The notes under the pieces are model-generated. The model worked only from the letters and a program-made list of their open reading frames with translations, had not been told where the DNA came from and made no database searches. Position numbers and translations under genes: made by a program. Below are positions 16,973 to 25,567 of a stretch of 64,000 nucleotides of DNA, piece after piece. Source of the stretch: Rhizobium sp. SEMIA4064 (GTDB lineage Bacteria; Pseudomonadota; Alphaproteobacteria; Rhizobiales; Rhizobiaceae); assembly GCF_003025035.1 (NCBI RefSeq), contig NZ_PYJN01000010.1:62001-126000 (forward strand), in the 5' to 3' direction. How positions within the stretch are numbered: position 1 is the stretch's first letter; each line of letters starts with the position of its first letter.

Positions 16973-17971
16973 ATGCCCTTGCCGTCTGAAATGCGTTTTG
17001 TGGATTTGCCGTCTTTCGGCGCTCCCGAGGTCATGACGATCGCCCGCAGGCCTCTGCCCGTCCTCAAAGACGGTGAAATCCTCGTTCGCGTCGAGGCGAC
17101 CGGCGTCAACCGGCCCGATGTAGCCCAGCGCCAGGGCATTTATCCGCCGCCGAAGGACGCAAGCCCTATTCTCGGTCTGGAAGTCGCCGGCGAAGTTGTC
17201 GATGTCGCACGCGGCGTCACAGAATTCGCCATCGGCAACAAGGTTTGCGGCCTCGCCAATGGCGGCGCTTACGCCGAATATTGTGTTCTCCCGGCTGGCC
17301 AGGCATTGCGGTTTCCGAATGGCTATGATGCCGTTCGCGCGGCCGCACTGCCCGAGACCTTCTTCACCGTCTGGGCCAATCTCTTCCAAATGGCTGGCCT
17401 CACCGAAGGCGAAAGCGTCTTGATCCACGGCGGTTCCAGCGGCATCGGCACGACGGCAATCCAGCTTGCCAAAGCCTTCGGCGCCACGGTCTACGCCACT
17501 GCCGGCTCAAAGGAGAAATGCGAAGCCTGCGAGAAGCTCGGCGCGAAGCGGGCCATCAACTATAAAGAGGAAGACTTTGCCGAGGTCATCAAGGCGGAAA
17601 CCGGCCATGGTGTCGATGCCGTCCTCGATATGATCGGCGCCGCTTATTTTGAAAAGAACCTGGCCTCGCTCGCCAAGGACGGCTGCCTGTCGATCATCGC
17701 CTTCCTCGGCGGTGCGGTGGCCGATAAGGTCAATCTGCAGCCGATCATGGTCAAACGCCTGACGGTGACGGGATCGACCATGCGCCCGCGCACGGCGGAA
17801 GAAAAACGCGCCATCCGCGATGATCTCCTTTCCCAGGTTTGGCCGTTGCTCGACGAAGGCACCATCGCTCCCGTTATCTATCGCACATTTGCCTTCGAAG
17901 ACGTCGTCGAGGCGCACAAGCTGATGGAGACCAGCAATCACATCGGCAAGATCATGCTGAAGCTCGTTTGA
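16973..17971 (+). CDS. NAD(P)H-quinone oxidoreductase, zinc-free MDR family (PIG3-like)
   Basis: 332 residues of the medium-chain dehydrogenase/reductase superfamily. It opens with an N-terminal GroES-like domain with [19 protein letters not shown], typical of the TP53I3/PIG3 quinone oxidoreductases. The nucleotide-binding [18 protein letters not shown] (about 151-168) is followed by a conserved C-terminal IGKIMLKLV. No catalytic zinc ligands of alcohol dehydrogenases are seen. It probably reduces quinones one electron at a time using NADPH. GGGAGAGGAGAG precedes ATG 16973. Its last 20 bases overlap the convergent MFS gene. Confidence 0.9.
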   Translation: MPLPSEMRFVDLPSFGAPEVMTIARRPLPVLKDGEILVRVEATGVNRPDVAQRQGIYPPPKDASPILGLEVAGEVVDVARGVTEFAIGNKVCGLANGGAYAEYCVLPAGQALRFPNGYDAVRAAALPETFFTVWANLFQMAGLTEGESVLIHGGSSGIGTTAIQLAKAFGATVYATAGSKEKCEACEKLGAKRAINYKEEDFAEVIKAETGHGVDAVLDMIGAAYFEKNLASLAKDGCLSIIAFLGGAVADKVNLQPIMVKRLTVTGSTMRPRTAEEKRAIRDDLLSQVWPLLDEGTIAPVIYRTFAFEDVVEAHKLMETSNHIGKIMLKLV

Positions 17972-19376
17972 GGGTCAACGACATCGCAATGGCAACGAAG
18001 CCGGGCAGGGCCATCAACGCATAGAGCCATGTGGCCGCCGACAGGCCGCCTGGGACGCCGCCGGGATCGGCAAGACCGGCGCCGTTGACGATGACGCCCG
18101 CAAAGGAAGAGCCAAAGGCGCCACCCAGCGACTGAACCGTGGAAATGGCAGCCGACGCCTTGTCCTGCTCGTCAGGGCCGACAAGGCAGATGACCTTGGT
18201 CACCAGATGCGCCCAGCCGAGACCGACGCCGAAACCCATCAGGAACATGGCGACGACAGCCGGGCCGAGCAGAATAAGATCGCCGGACGGATTATCCCTC
18301 GCCAGAAACGGGATGAGTGAAGCCGTGGCCACGGCTTCAAGTATACAGCCGACTATGATTGCAGCGCCCGCCCGGTTTCCGGAAAATGGCGCACTAAAAA
18401 AGGCGGCGAAAGTCCAACCCAGCGCGACCAGGGCGACCAGATAGCCCGAAACCAGCGGCGCCACGCCATGCAGCGTCTGCAGGAAATACGGAATATAGAT
18501 ATCGCTGGTCAGCACCATCATCATCGTGAACATCGTCAGATAGAGCCGGGATATCGGCTTGCTGAGCATGACCGCGCCTTGCGGCAGAAGCCGGCTCGCG
18601 CTTTTTCGCTCGACGGTGAGCATGGCGGAAACGGAAGCCACTGAAATAGCAACGAGCATGACCTTGCTCGACATATTTCCGATGGTTCCGGCGAGGCTTA
18701 CCAACAAGACCGCGCCGAGCAGAAGGGCAATCTGAAGGAACGGCGTCTTCTGTTGCGCTCGATCATCCTCGACGCGCGGCAGCAGCCACGGGGCCGAGAG
18801 CGCCATAACGCCCGCCAACGGCACGAGAATGATGAAGGCCTCGCGCCAGGCGCTGCCTTGGGAAAACAGCCCGCCCAATGTCGGCCCGAGCACCGTCGCG
18901 ACACCCCATATGGCGGCGTAAAGTGTTGACGCTTTCCGCCACAGCGGCTCCGGATAGACGAAACGGATGAAAGCATAGCCAAGCGCGCCCAGCATGCCGG
19001 CGCCGAAACCCTGCACCGCACGACCGGCAAGCACGACCTGAATCGCCGGCGCCATGGCACAGATCAGGTTTCCCAAGCCGAATATCAGCGCCGCCGCGAT
19101 GTAGACCGTGCGCAGGCCTATGCCTCTCGGCCGTGTCGCAACGGTGATCGAGCCGAGAACGCCGGCCGCGACGAAAAGCGTGGTCATCCAGGAAAACAGC
19201 TCCAGACCACCGATATCGCGAACGACGGAAGGTGCGATCGTCGCGGTGATGTAGGATTCGACGGCATAGAGGACGACACCGCCGCCGAGCATCAAGGTTG
19301 CCGGCAGAAGCTGGGGCGAGAAGAGTGTGAAGATGGAGGTGGAGTGGGACGTATCTGCGTTCTGGATGCTCGACAT
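17952..19376 (-). CDS. MFS transporter, drug/H+ antiporter-like
   Basis: 474 residues with roughly 14 hydrophobic segments, so nearer to the DHA2 (EmrB/QacA-like) group than to 12-helix transporters. After the first helix comes [21 protein letters not shown] (residues 34-54 approximately), and helix 4-5 has [20 protein letters not shown], the family's conserved region. The substrate is unknown. It is divergent from a SufR-like regulator across 100 bases carrying three TTGGAAA-type half-sites, so it is probably under that regulator. Its 3' end overlaps the neighbouring quinone oxidoreductase by 20 bases. Confidence 0.88.
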   Translation of the reverse strand: MSSIQNADTSHSTSIFTLFSPQLLPATLMLGGGVVLYAVESYITATIAPSVVRDIGGLELFSWMTTLFVAAGVLGSITVATRPRGIGLRTVYIAAALIFGLGNLICAMAPAIQVVLAGRAVQGFGAGMLGALGYAFIRFVYPEPLWRKASTLYAAIWGVATVLGPTLGGLFSQGSAWREAFIILVPLAGVMALSAPWLLPRVEDDRAQQKTPFLQIALLLGAVLLVSLAGTIGNMSSKVMLVAISVASVSAMLTVERKSASRLLPQGAVMLSKPISRLYLTMFTMMMVLTSDIYIPYFLQTLHGVAPLVSGYLVALVALGWTFAAFFSAPFSGNRAGAAIIVGCILEAVATASLIPFLARDNPSGDLILLGPAVVAMFLMGFGVGLGWAHLVTKVICLVGPDEQDKASAAISTVQSLGGAFGSSFAGVIVNGAGLADPGGVPGGLSAATWLYALMALPGFVAIAMSLTLKRASA

Positions 19377-19411
19377 CGGATGATCCTCGGCATTTTCCCT
19401 AGCGAATAATT

Positions 19412-19476
19412 ATTTTCCAAGTTATGAATTGGAAATTACATCGTGCCGAAATTAAAACAAGAGAAAACTTGGAAAA
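19412..19476. promoter_or_regulatory. repeated operator half-sites between the MFS gene and its divergent regulator
   Basis: ATTTTCCAA (19412-19420) and TTGGAAAT (19429-19436) form an inverted repeat with an 8-base spacer. A third copy, TTGGAAAA (19469-19476), abuts the regulator's ATG. Such a spacing suggests a dimer site plus a secondary site overlapping the regulator's own start, giving coupled control of both genes. Confidence 0.6.
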
Positions 19477-20100
19477 ATGCGCCAATCGCCGGCAAACCGC
19501 ATTCTGATCCTGCTGAAAACCGACGGGCCGCAGCTCGCATCGACGATCGGTGGTGCGCTCGGCATATCGTCTGAAGCGGCGCGCCAACAATTGACGAAGA
19601 TGGGAGAGGAGGGCCTGGTCGAGCCTGTGACGGAAGCCGCATCGGGCCGGGGGCGACCGCGGCAATTCTGGCACCTGACGGCGGCCGGCAACCGCCAATT
19701 TCCCGATGGCCATGCCGACTTGACCGCGACGCTTCTAGCGACCATGGCCGAACAGTTGGGGCAGGGTGCGGTCGATGCGGTCATTTCCGCCCGCGAAACG
19801 GAGACGCTCAAGCGCTACCGTAGCGAGATCGAGGTCACCGCCGACCTGCCGTCGCGCGTCGCCACCCTCGCCGCCATCCGCACGCGCGAAGGCTATATGG
19901 CGGATCATTGGCAGGAAGAGGACGGTTCGCTTGTGCTGGTGGAGAACCATTGCCCGATCTGCGCCGCCGCAACGGTATGCGCCGGTTTCTGTCGGTCCGA
20001 ACTCGAAACGTTTCGTGCGACACTTGGGGCAGACGTGGAGCGAGAGGAGCACATCCTTCTCGGCGCGCGCCGTTGTGCCTATCGGATTCGGGCGATCTGA
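19477..20100 (+). CDS. SufR-like winged-helix regulator with C-terminal cysteine cluster
   Basis: 207 residues. The N-terminal ArsR/DeoR-type winged helix (residues 5-75: QLASTIGGALGISSEAARQQ, then SGRGRPRQFWHLT as the wing) matches the SufR/HTH_5 group. The C-terminal region has Cys159, Cys162, Cys168 and Cys172 (CPICAAATVCAGFC) and Cys200, resembling the Fe-S ligands of SufR regulators. It lies divergent to an MFS exporter rather than suf genes, so it more likely senses redox or an exported compound. ATG 19477 directly abuts a putative operator half-site. Confidence 0.82.
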   Translation: MRQSPANRILILLKTDGPQLASTIGGALGISSEAARQQLTKMGEEGLVEPVTEAASGRGRPRQFWHLTAAGNRQFPDGHADLTATLLATMAEQLGQGAVDAVISARETETLKRYRSEIEVTADLPSRVATLAAIRTREGYMADHWQEEDGSLVLVENHCPICAAATVCAGFCRSELETFRATLGADVEREEHILLGARRCAYRIRAI

Positions 20101-20210
20101 AGCGAAACGGCTATGTGGTCACCATGGCCATAGATTCCTGAGGCGGTTGGCAATCCCCCGCTCACCGGCTATCAGTAGCGTATCTCGCAAATCAAAGAGT
20201 GCTTCCCATC

Positions 20211-21218
20211 ATGTCCAATCCCGTCTGTGTCGAAGTCACCCGTGGAAATCTCGTTGAAAGCCGTCATCGCGGTTCGGTTGCCGTCGTCGATGGTGATGGG
20301 ACGTTGGTGCTGTCGCTTGGCGATATCGAGAGTGGAGTGTTTCCGCGCTCGGCCTGCAAGGCGATGCAGGCCTTGCCGCTGGTCGAAAGCGGTGCGGCGG
20401 ATGCCTATGGCTTCGGTGACATGGAATTGGCGCTGGCCTGCTCCTCGCATAGCGGCGAGGACGCGCATGTGGCTCTGGCTGCCTCCATGCTTGCCCGCGC
20501 CGGCCGGGATGTCGGCACGCTGGAATGCGGCGCACATTGGTCCTTCGAGCAGAAAGCGATCATCCACCAGGCGCGCACTGTCGGAAAGCCGACGGCGCTG
20601 CACAACAACTGCTCCGGCAAGCACTCCGGCTTCGTGTGCGCTTGCTGCCATCAGGACATCGATCCCAAGGGCTATGTCGGCTACGACCATCCGCTGCAGC
20701 AGCAGATCCGCGTAACGATGCAAAACCTGACGGGAACGCCGCTAGGCCACGACAATTGCGGCACCGATGGCTGCTCGATCCCGAATTACGCCGTGCCGCT
20801 CAGAAGCCTGGCACATGGTTTCGCCAAGATGGCGACGGGCGTTGGCCTGGAGCCGCTGCGCGGCAAGGCCTCGCGCCGACTGTTCGAAGCCTGCATGGCC
20901 GAGCCCTTCTATGTTGCCGGCACCGGCCGGGCCTGCACCAAGCTGATGCAGGTGGCCCCGGGCCGCATCTTCGCCAAGACCGGCGCCGAAGGCGTCTTCT
21001 GCGCTGCAATTCCCGAACAAGGCGTCGCGATTGCGGTCAAATGCGATGATGGCAGCGGCCGCGGCGCCGAAACCATGGTTGCCGCCGTACTCGCCCGCTT
21101 CTTTGAAAAGGGCGGGGACGTCCATGCCGGTTTGATGGCGATGGCCAACAGGACGCTCAGCAACTGGAACGGCATCCATGTCGGCGATATCAGAGCGGCG
21201 GAAGCGCTGACGGCATAA
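20211..21218 (+). CDS. L-asparaginase, Rhizobium etli ReAV type
   Basis: Hydrolyses asparagine to aspartate and ammonia. It has 335 residues and belongs to the class 3 (R. etli-type) asparaginases, unrelated to the E. coli or plant types. Residues match the ones I recall for ReAV shifted by one: the Ser47/Lys50 pair in VFPRSACKAM, Ser79 in CSSHSGED, and the zinc site Cys134, Lys137 and Cys188 (NNCSGKHSG, TDGCSIPNY). A GTG 12 bases upstream is in frame, but ATG 20211 gives the family start. It stands alone, without the ansP permease or ansB aspartase that accompany the inducible R. etli enzyme. Confidence 0.92.
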   Translation: MSNPVCVEVTRGNLVESRHRGSVAVVDGDGTLVLSLGDIESGVFPRSACKAMQALPLVESGAADAYGFGDMELALACSSHSGEDAHVALAASMLARAGRDVGTLECGAHWSFEQKAIIHQARTVGKPTALHNNCSGKHSGFVCACCHQDIDPKGYVGYDHPLQQQIRVTMQNLTGTPLGHDNCGTDGCSIPNYAVPLRSLAHGFAKMATGVGLEPLRGKASRRLFEACMAEPFYVAGTGRACTKLMQVAPGRIFAKTGAEGVFCAAIPEQGVAIAVKCDDGSGRGAETMVAAVLARFFEKGGDVHAGLMAMANRTLSNWNGIHVGDIRAAEALTA

Positions 21219-21224
21219 GGCTGC

Positions 21225-22547
21225 TTAGCCACTATTCCGAATCTGAGATGTGCCGGACAGCGGTCGTACGGTTGAAGGCGTCGAGCCGCCCAAGCCTTGC
21301 GAATCCGCCATTTGGGCCAGCGCCAAGTCCTCCGGAAAGTCGTATAGCTCTGCCAGCCGCCGATCCAACAATGCCAGTTCCGCCTCCAAAGCCGGCCGGC
21401 GGAAATCGGGCAGCACCTGCAAGCCATATTCCAGTACGGCGCGCAGGCGGCGCGCGATCTGGAAATTTTCCGCGCCATAAAACCGAATTTCGCTGAAGGT
21501 CAATTTTACGAAATCTTCCCAGTCCGGCGTCCTGCAGATGACCCGTAGTTCTCCAGATTGGTTCAGGATCGTTTTTCCCGTTAGGTTGCGCTTACCCACG
21601 AAGCAGAGCAGGCGCTGCAACTGATCGATCGCGGGCACCGCGGTCGTCGGATCATTTATCGCCTTCGAGAGAGCCTTGATGGCAATATCCACGATGATCC
21701 TGAACGCGAATGTCGCGTCCTGTTCAAGGGTCCGTTCCGGCCCGAAGGCGATCATCGCCTTCAGGACGGATTCCTCGGGAAATCGGTTGCCGTACAATCG
21801 AAAGAGGGGCTCGCCAGATGCCACAAAATCACCGATCCTCGGGACCAATTCGATCACTGACTGCGTTTTCTCGGCCAACTTCAATAAGGCACTTTTGTTG
21901 ATGGCCACGATGATGGCGGGTCGCCCCTTGTAGAGGATAGTTTTGTCGGGCCGAGTACTTGGTCTCGGATCTCTAGTAGCGGCGTCCGCTTCTCTTGTCG
22001 CCATTGTCGGAAACACGTCCTCGATGACCGCGCGACCCTGCTCGCTCACTCGCAAGACAATGCTGACCGGTCGTAGGAGACGGGCGGCATAGTCGATCAA
22101 ATAAAGGAAGGCGGCGATGGACAGAAAACCCAAAAAGCCCGCGACACCTATGATGGCATGGTGGGTGTCGGTTTCCAGCCTTGCGAGTGCGCCCGTTGCG
22201 AACAGCAGCGTGAATATGAAAAGTCCGACGGTGAATCGGATGGCATTGTCGCGCAGCAAGGTAGTCGCAATGATCCGGGGCGTCAGTTGACCGCCTGCGA
22301 TTTGGATCGCCACCAGCAGCGACCCAAACGTAAAGACGACGAAGGTCAGCGTCATCGTAATGATCGTTTCCAGCAGCCTCTGCGAGCCCGCAACACCCCA
22401 TGGCCATGGTTCGATCCAGATTAACCACGGTTCAAATAGATAGGCCATGCGAATTGCTATGATATACATAAGTAAGGCGATGAACGGCACGAGCCATAGC
22501 GAAGATTTTATGTAGCTTTTCAAGCTATATAATCGGCTCCAGCTCAT
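21225..22547 (-). CDS. DUF2254 family membrane protein
   Basis: 440 residues. Four N-terminal hydrophobic segments (about residues 16-37, 56-82, 103-124 and 131-154) contain TFGSLLVAIQIAGGQLTPRI, the hallmark of DUF2254. A cytoplasmic C-terminal part follows with FDVAxKALSxAxNDPTTA-like sequence (VDIAIKALSKAINDPTTAV). The function is unknown; the family is common in proteobacterial membranes. ATG 22547 follows GAGGAACAAAAG; the frame is also open to ATG 22580. It ends seven bases from the convergent asparaginase stop, with no room for a terminator. Confidence 0.88.
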   Translation of the reverse strand: MSWSRLYSLKSYIKSSLWLVPFIALLMYIIAIRMAYLFEPWLIWIEPWPWGVAGSQRLLETIITMTLTFVVFTFGSLLVAIQIAGGQLTPRIIATTLLRDNAIRFTVGLFIFTLLFATGALARLETDTHHAIIGVAGFLGFLSIAAFLYLIDYAARLLRPVSIVLRVSEQGRAVIEDVFPTMATREADAATRDPRPSTRPDKTILYKGRPAIIVAINKSALLKLAEKTQSVIELVPRIGDFVASGEPLFRLYGNRFPEESVLKAMIAFGPERTLEQDATFAFRIIVDIAIKALSKAINDPTTAVPAIDQLQRLLCFVGKRNLTGKTILNQSGELRVICRTPDWEDFVKLTFSEIRFYGAENFQIARRLRAVLEYGLQVLPDFRRPALEAELALLDRRLAELYDFPEDLALAQMADSQGLGGSTPSTVRPLSGTSQIRNSG

Positions 22548-22646
22548 CTTTTGTTCCTCGGTATCCGAGCGGGATACCATCGCCGCATCACAGATTACGC
22601 CAAAATAGGCATATCGGTGGTTCGATCTACTACAATCAGCGAGATC

Positions 22647-22859
22647 CTAGCACGCGTACACTCCTGCGGCGCAGCGCCGTGAGGTGCGCCGTGCCACGCC
22701 TGCCACACTAACCGGCGTCAAGGGACGCCCGACTCTTGCCTCCGCTGTCGAGACAAAGCCATGGATGCCGGGGACCGACAGTCTTTCGCCCGCCTCAAGC
22801 CCGGACAATCCCATGCCTGCAGCCATCAAAAGAATTCCCAGTTTCCTGATCATGGTCAT
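22647..22859 (-). CDS. small exported protein of unknown function
   Basis: 70 residues. A hydrophobic N-terminal signal (IRKLGILLMAAGMGLSGL) leads to a probable processing site at STAEA, releasing a short basic peptide that starts RVGRPLTPVSVAGVARR and ends with Cys-Ala-Ala-Gly-Val-Tyr-Ala-Cys. Its ATG overlaps the stop of the DUF2092 gene (ATGA), so the two are translated together and probably work together. I do not recognise the family beyond having seen similar short proteins beside DUF2092 genes in Rhizobiales. Confidence 0.7.
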   Translation of the reverse strand: MTMIRKLGILLMAAGMGLSGLEAGERLSVPGIHGFVSTAEARVGRPLTPVSVAGVARRTSRRCAAGVYAC

Positions 22860-23662
22860 TGGCCACCTCCTTTGACAAAATGAGCGGGTAGTTCGTCGAT
22901 ATCTTTCAGTTCCTCGATGTCGGTCTTCTTGGCTCCAGTTGCGTTGTTGAAGGCGAAATCATCCGCGGCAGCGTCAGCGCCTGCTTTCCAATCCCTGATC
23001 TGGATGCTGTACTGCGGTGCCTGGTCAACCTTGTTGGCGGTGACTACATACCTGCAGGGATAGGGGTGGTCGCCTTGGGCGATCCATATCTGCCAATCAA
23101 CATCCTTGTTGCGAAATGCGAGATGATCGCATTCGGTACCGCCGATCACGCCGCTGCCGAGATCCTTCACATTGACCACATCTGCGATCAATTCATTGTA
23201 GACATTGGGCAAAAGCAGATCAGCGCCGGGTACGGGTTTGTGGAGCTTTTCCCTTAATTCATCGACAAGATGCTCGACCGTGCCAGGCACCTCCATCTGC
23301 GTGTAGAGATTGTGGTTCTTGCCCAGCAGGGTGAGCGTCTTGCCGTCGAAAAGCATTTCGACATCGGCGAATCCGCCGGTCCGGGCAACGCGGATCTTGT
23401 CGGGCCTGCCGAGTTCAATGTTGCCCGAACTCGCCAGCAGCAGCTTTTGGTGGTCCTTGGTGACGACTTCGAGATTACTGTCATACGCGAACGAAATGGT
23501 CTTCTGAGCCGCCATATAGTCCGACATCGCCTTAAGTAGCGCCTTGGCTTCCGCTTCGCCAGCGCTTGCTCCCTGCGACGCTCCTATCACAAAGATCAGC
23601 GCCAGTGCCGACGAAAACGCCACTCCGGTCGACCATGTGGCCTTTCGCTCTTTTCTCCTCAT
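22856..23662 (-). CDS. DUF2092 domain protein, exported
   Basis: 268 residues: an N-terminal membrane/signal segment (GVAFSSALALIFVIGASQGASA), then a DUF2092 domain with QKTISFAYDSNLEVV, DKIRVARTGGFADVEMLFDGKT and GGTECDHLAFRNKDVDWQIWI. The fold is thought to resemble LolA/LolB-like lipoprotein carriers, so a periplasmic role in handling lipids or lipoproteins is conceivable but not shown. I chose ATG 23662 because AGGAGG lies eight bases upstream; an in-frame ATG at 23689 would place that Shine-Dalgarno inside the gene. Translationally coupled to the 70-residue gene downstream. Confidence 0.85.
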   Translation of the reverse strand: MRRKERKATWSTGVAFSSALALIFVIGASQGASAGEAEAKALLKAMSDYMAAQKTISFAYDSNLEVVTKDHQKLLLASSGNIELGRPDKIRVARTGGFADVEMLFDGKTLTLLGKNHNLYTQMEVPGTVEHLVDELREKLHKPVPGADLLLPNVYNELIADVVNVKDLGSGVIGGTECDHLAFRNKDVDWQIWIAQGDHPYPCRYVVTANKVDQAPQYSIQIRDWKAGADAAADDFAFNNATGAKKTDIEELKDIDELPAHFVKGGGQ

Positions 23663-24478
23663 CGGTGTATCCTCCTTCTGGTTGCTCATGATTGGTCATG
23701 GCGCACTGCCTGGCGGGGGCTATTTCAAATCGAGCCCGGCACCCGCGAAGAACTGGTCAATCCGGCTGGCCTATGCGCTGGTCGCTCCACATGATTTCCT
23801 CCGCGAAAAAATTCTGGTTGAGCACGTCGACGATTGGTTCGAGCTACGAATTCGCCCAAATCAAAGGTCTCAAGACCAAATCGAAACGAGCGCCGGAACT
23901 TCTTCAGACGCCATCAAGCAAAGCTTGTATCCGAGGGCACGACACCAGGAGGCCGCATAACGCAACGAATTCGTTAGCGTCGCGCGGCGTAGGCGCGAGG
24001 CCGAACCAGTCCGGACCCGCATGCCCCGGCGACCAAACCAGCCGTTCCTCCAGAAGATAGACCCCGAAGACGACATCAATTGCACCGCGCTCACCAAGAT
24101 TCAGGCTTGGACGGATGCCGTAGGCAGTGACGGCGGCGTTCAACACGATTGCCACCTCGATCAGCGCGGCTCGATATCCCCGCCGCCCTACAACGAGTCG
24201 GTCGCGTAGTCGATGATCGATACGCTAAAGCACGCTGTGATACGGATACTTGTAGGAGATCGCGTTTCAGCATTTCGCGCCTCCTTCTATCCCGTGTCTC
24301 AGAGATCGAATTTGGATTATACGCGAAGCAATCGCATAGAGGGCGTATATTACTGTATTGCACGCCGCATATACCGCCCGCTCAACGCCGCGTTCAATTG
24401 CAAACAGATTCAGAAATCAGACTTTGTCCCTCCATGTCGGAGGACAACATGCGACAGCAACATGGCGCCGCCTGTTTA
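23663..24478. other. gene-poor stretch with a probable degraded reading frame
   Basis: No intact gene is seen in about 800 bases. A minus-strand frame at 23904-24224 reads like protein (VVGRRGYRAALIEVAIVLNA, then AVTAYGIRPSLNL, GAIDVVFGVYLLEERLVW) but has no plausible ribosome-binding site, starts at best at GTG 24155, and stops without a recognisable C-terminus. It looks like a remnant of a small membrane protein. The rest holds the upstream region of the DUF2092 gene and AT-richer sequence at 24250-24370. Confidence 0.4.
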
Positions 24479-24955
24479 CTACCTTGTCGGCAGATGCTGC
24501 CGCACGAGCCTGTACTCATGCCAGATCAAGCCCATGACGACCACATCGAAGGCCGTCAGCACCAGAAGCCCGATGCCATGCGTGTCGGTGAAACGGTAGA
24601 GCTGATAGACGATGAAAAGCCCCAAAGCCGCCAAAGATGCTGGATATGCCCATAGCTTGCCCCTGAGAAGGCCGATGACGAGCAGCACTTTCACCAGGCC
24701 ATGGCTCAGGAGATAGTACGCATAGAAGTTCTTGGTCGCGAGGGAGAAGTCATGCGACCAGGCGAGAAGGTGAGTGGCGATGAAGTCTTTGGGATCTCCG
24801 ATCAATTCCTCTTGGGTGAGTGCATTCACGAGACGAACGATCGAAGCGGTACTCACCAGCGCAAGCGCTATTCCCCCAATACATTCGATGAGCGCATGAG
24901 CGCCCTTTAGCAACACGCTGATCTCAAAGAGCTGATGAATCCGGCGTTCATTCAT
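24479..24955 (-). CDS. DUF2127 family membrane protein
   Basis: 158 residues with four hydrophobic segments (about residues 15-40, 80-97, 103-122 and 128-147). LLKGAHALIECIGGIALAL near the N-terminus and the later HGLVKVLLVIGLLRGKLWAYP are characteristic of DUF2127. The family has no defined function. It is divergent from a PAP2 phosphatase, with only 31 bases between the two start codons, so they share one control region. TTG 24967 is an alternative start in the same frame. Confidence 0.85.
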   Translation of the reverse strand: MNERRIHQLFEISVLLKGAHALIECIGGIALALVSTASIVRLVNALTQEELIGDPKDFIATHLLAWSHDFSLATKNFYAYYLLSHGLVKVLLVIGLLRGKLWAYPASLAALGLFIVYQLYRFTDTHGIGLLVLTAFDVVVMGLIWHEYRLVRQHLPTR

Positions 24956-24986
24956 GCTCGATCGCAATCCCCGTCAACAATTTTGG

Positions 24987-25544
24987 ATGAATGACCACAT
25001 GGATCAAGCAGTCACACAATGGATCAATAGTTTCGCAGGCATAAGTCCAATGTTGGACCGGATCATGATCATGATCACGCAATTCGGGGTTCCACTCCTC
25101 ATTCTGGCGATTGTGCTGCAATGGTGGAGTGGGGGCGCCTCCAAAACTCATGTGCGGCATGCCTGTATTGTGGCGGGGTTGTCTTTTCTTATTGGGTTAG
25201 GCGTCAATCAAATCATCCTGCTGTTCGTGCACCGGATTCGTCCATATGATGCAGGTATCACGCACCTGATTATCGATCGCTCCGCCGATTGGTCGTTTCC
25301 GTCCGATCACGCGACCGCGACGTTCGCCATTGTTGCGGCTTTCCTGCTATGTGGCCTGTGGCGGAGAGGTATCGCCTTCCTCGTTGTCGCTCTGTTGGTC
25401 TGTCTGTCCAGAATCTATGTCGGGACGCACTATATCACCGACATTCTCGGTGGCGCCGCGACAGCCATCGTTTCGGCGGCTGTTATAAACATAGCCTATC
25501 GTCAGGATTCGAAGCTGGACAGGTGGATTACTGGCCTGCTTTGA
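24987..25544 (+). CDS. PAP2-family phosphatase (undecaprenyl pyrophosphatase-like)
   Basis: 185-residue membrane protein of the BcrC/PgpB class that dephosphorylates lipid phosphates. The three phosphatase motifs are FVHRIRPYD (motif 1, with a basic residue before RP), PSDHATATFA (motif 2) and SRIYVGTHYITDILGG (motif 3), set among five to six membrane helices. By family, it recycles undecaprenyl pyrophosphate or cleaves phosphatidate-type lipids outside the membrane. ATG 24987 is followed by a second in-frame ATG at 24999. It diverges from DUF2127 and converges with the DeoR-type regulator. Confidence 0.9.
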   Translation: MNDHMDQAVTQWINSFAGISPMLDRIMIMITQFGVPLLILAIVLQWWSGGASKTHVRHACIVAGLSFLIGLGVNQIILLFVHRIRPYDAGITHLIIDRSADWSFPSDHATATFAIVAAFLLCGLWRRGIAFLVVALLVCLSRIYVGTHYITDILGGAATAIVSAAVINIAYRQDSKLDRWITGLL

Positions 25545-25567
25545 ATGCATCTGTATCGCAGCTTGCT

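Noticed and set aside
25061..25080. ATCATGATCATGATCAC near-repeat as a regulatory site
   Set aside because: It lies inside the PAP2 coding sequence and simply encodes Ile-Met repeats.
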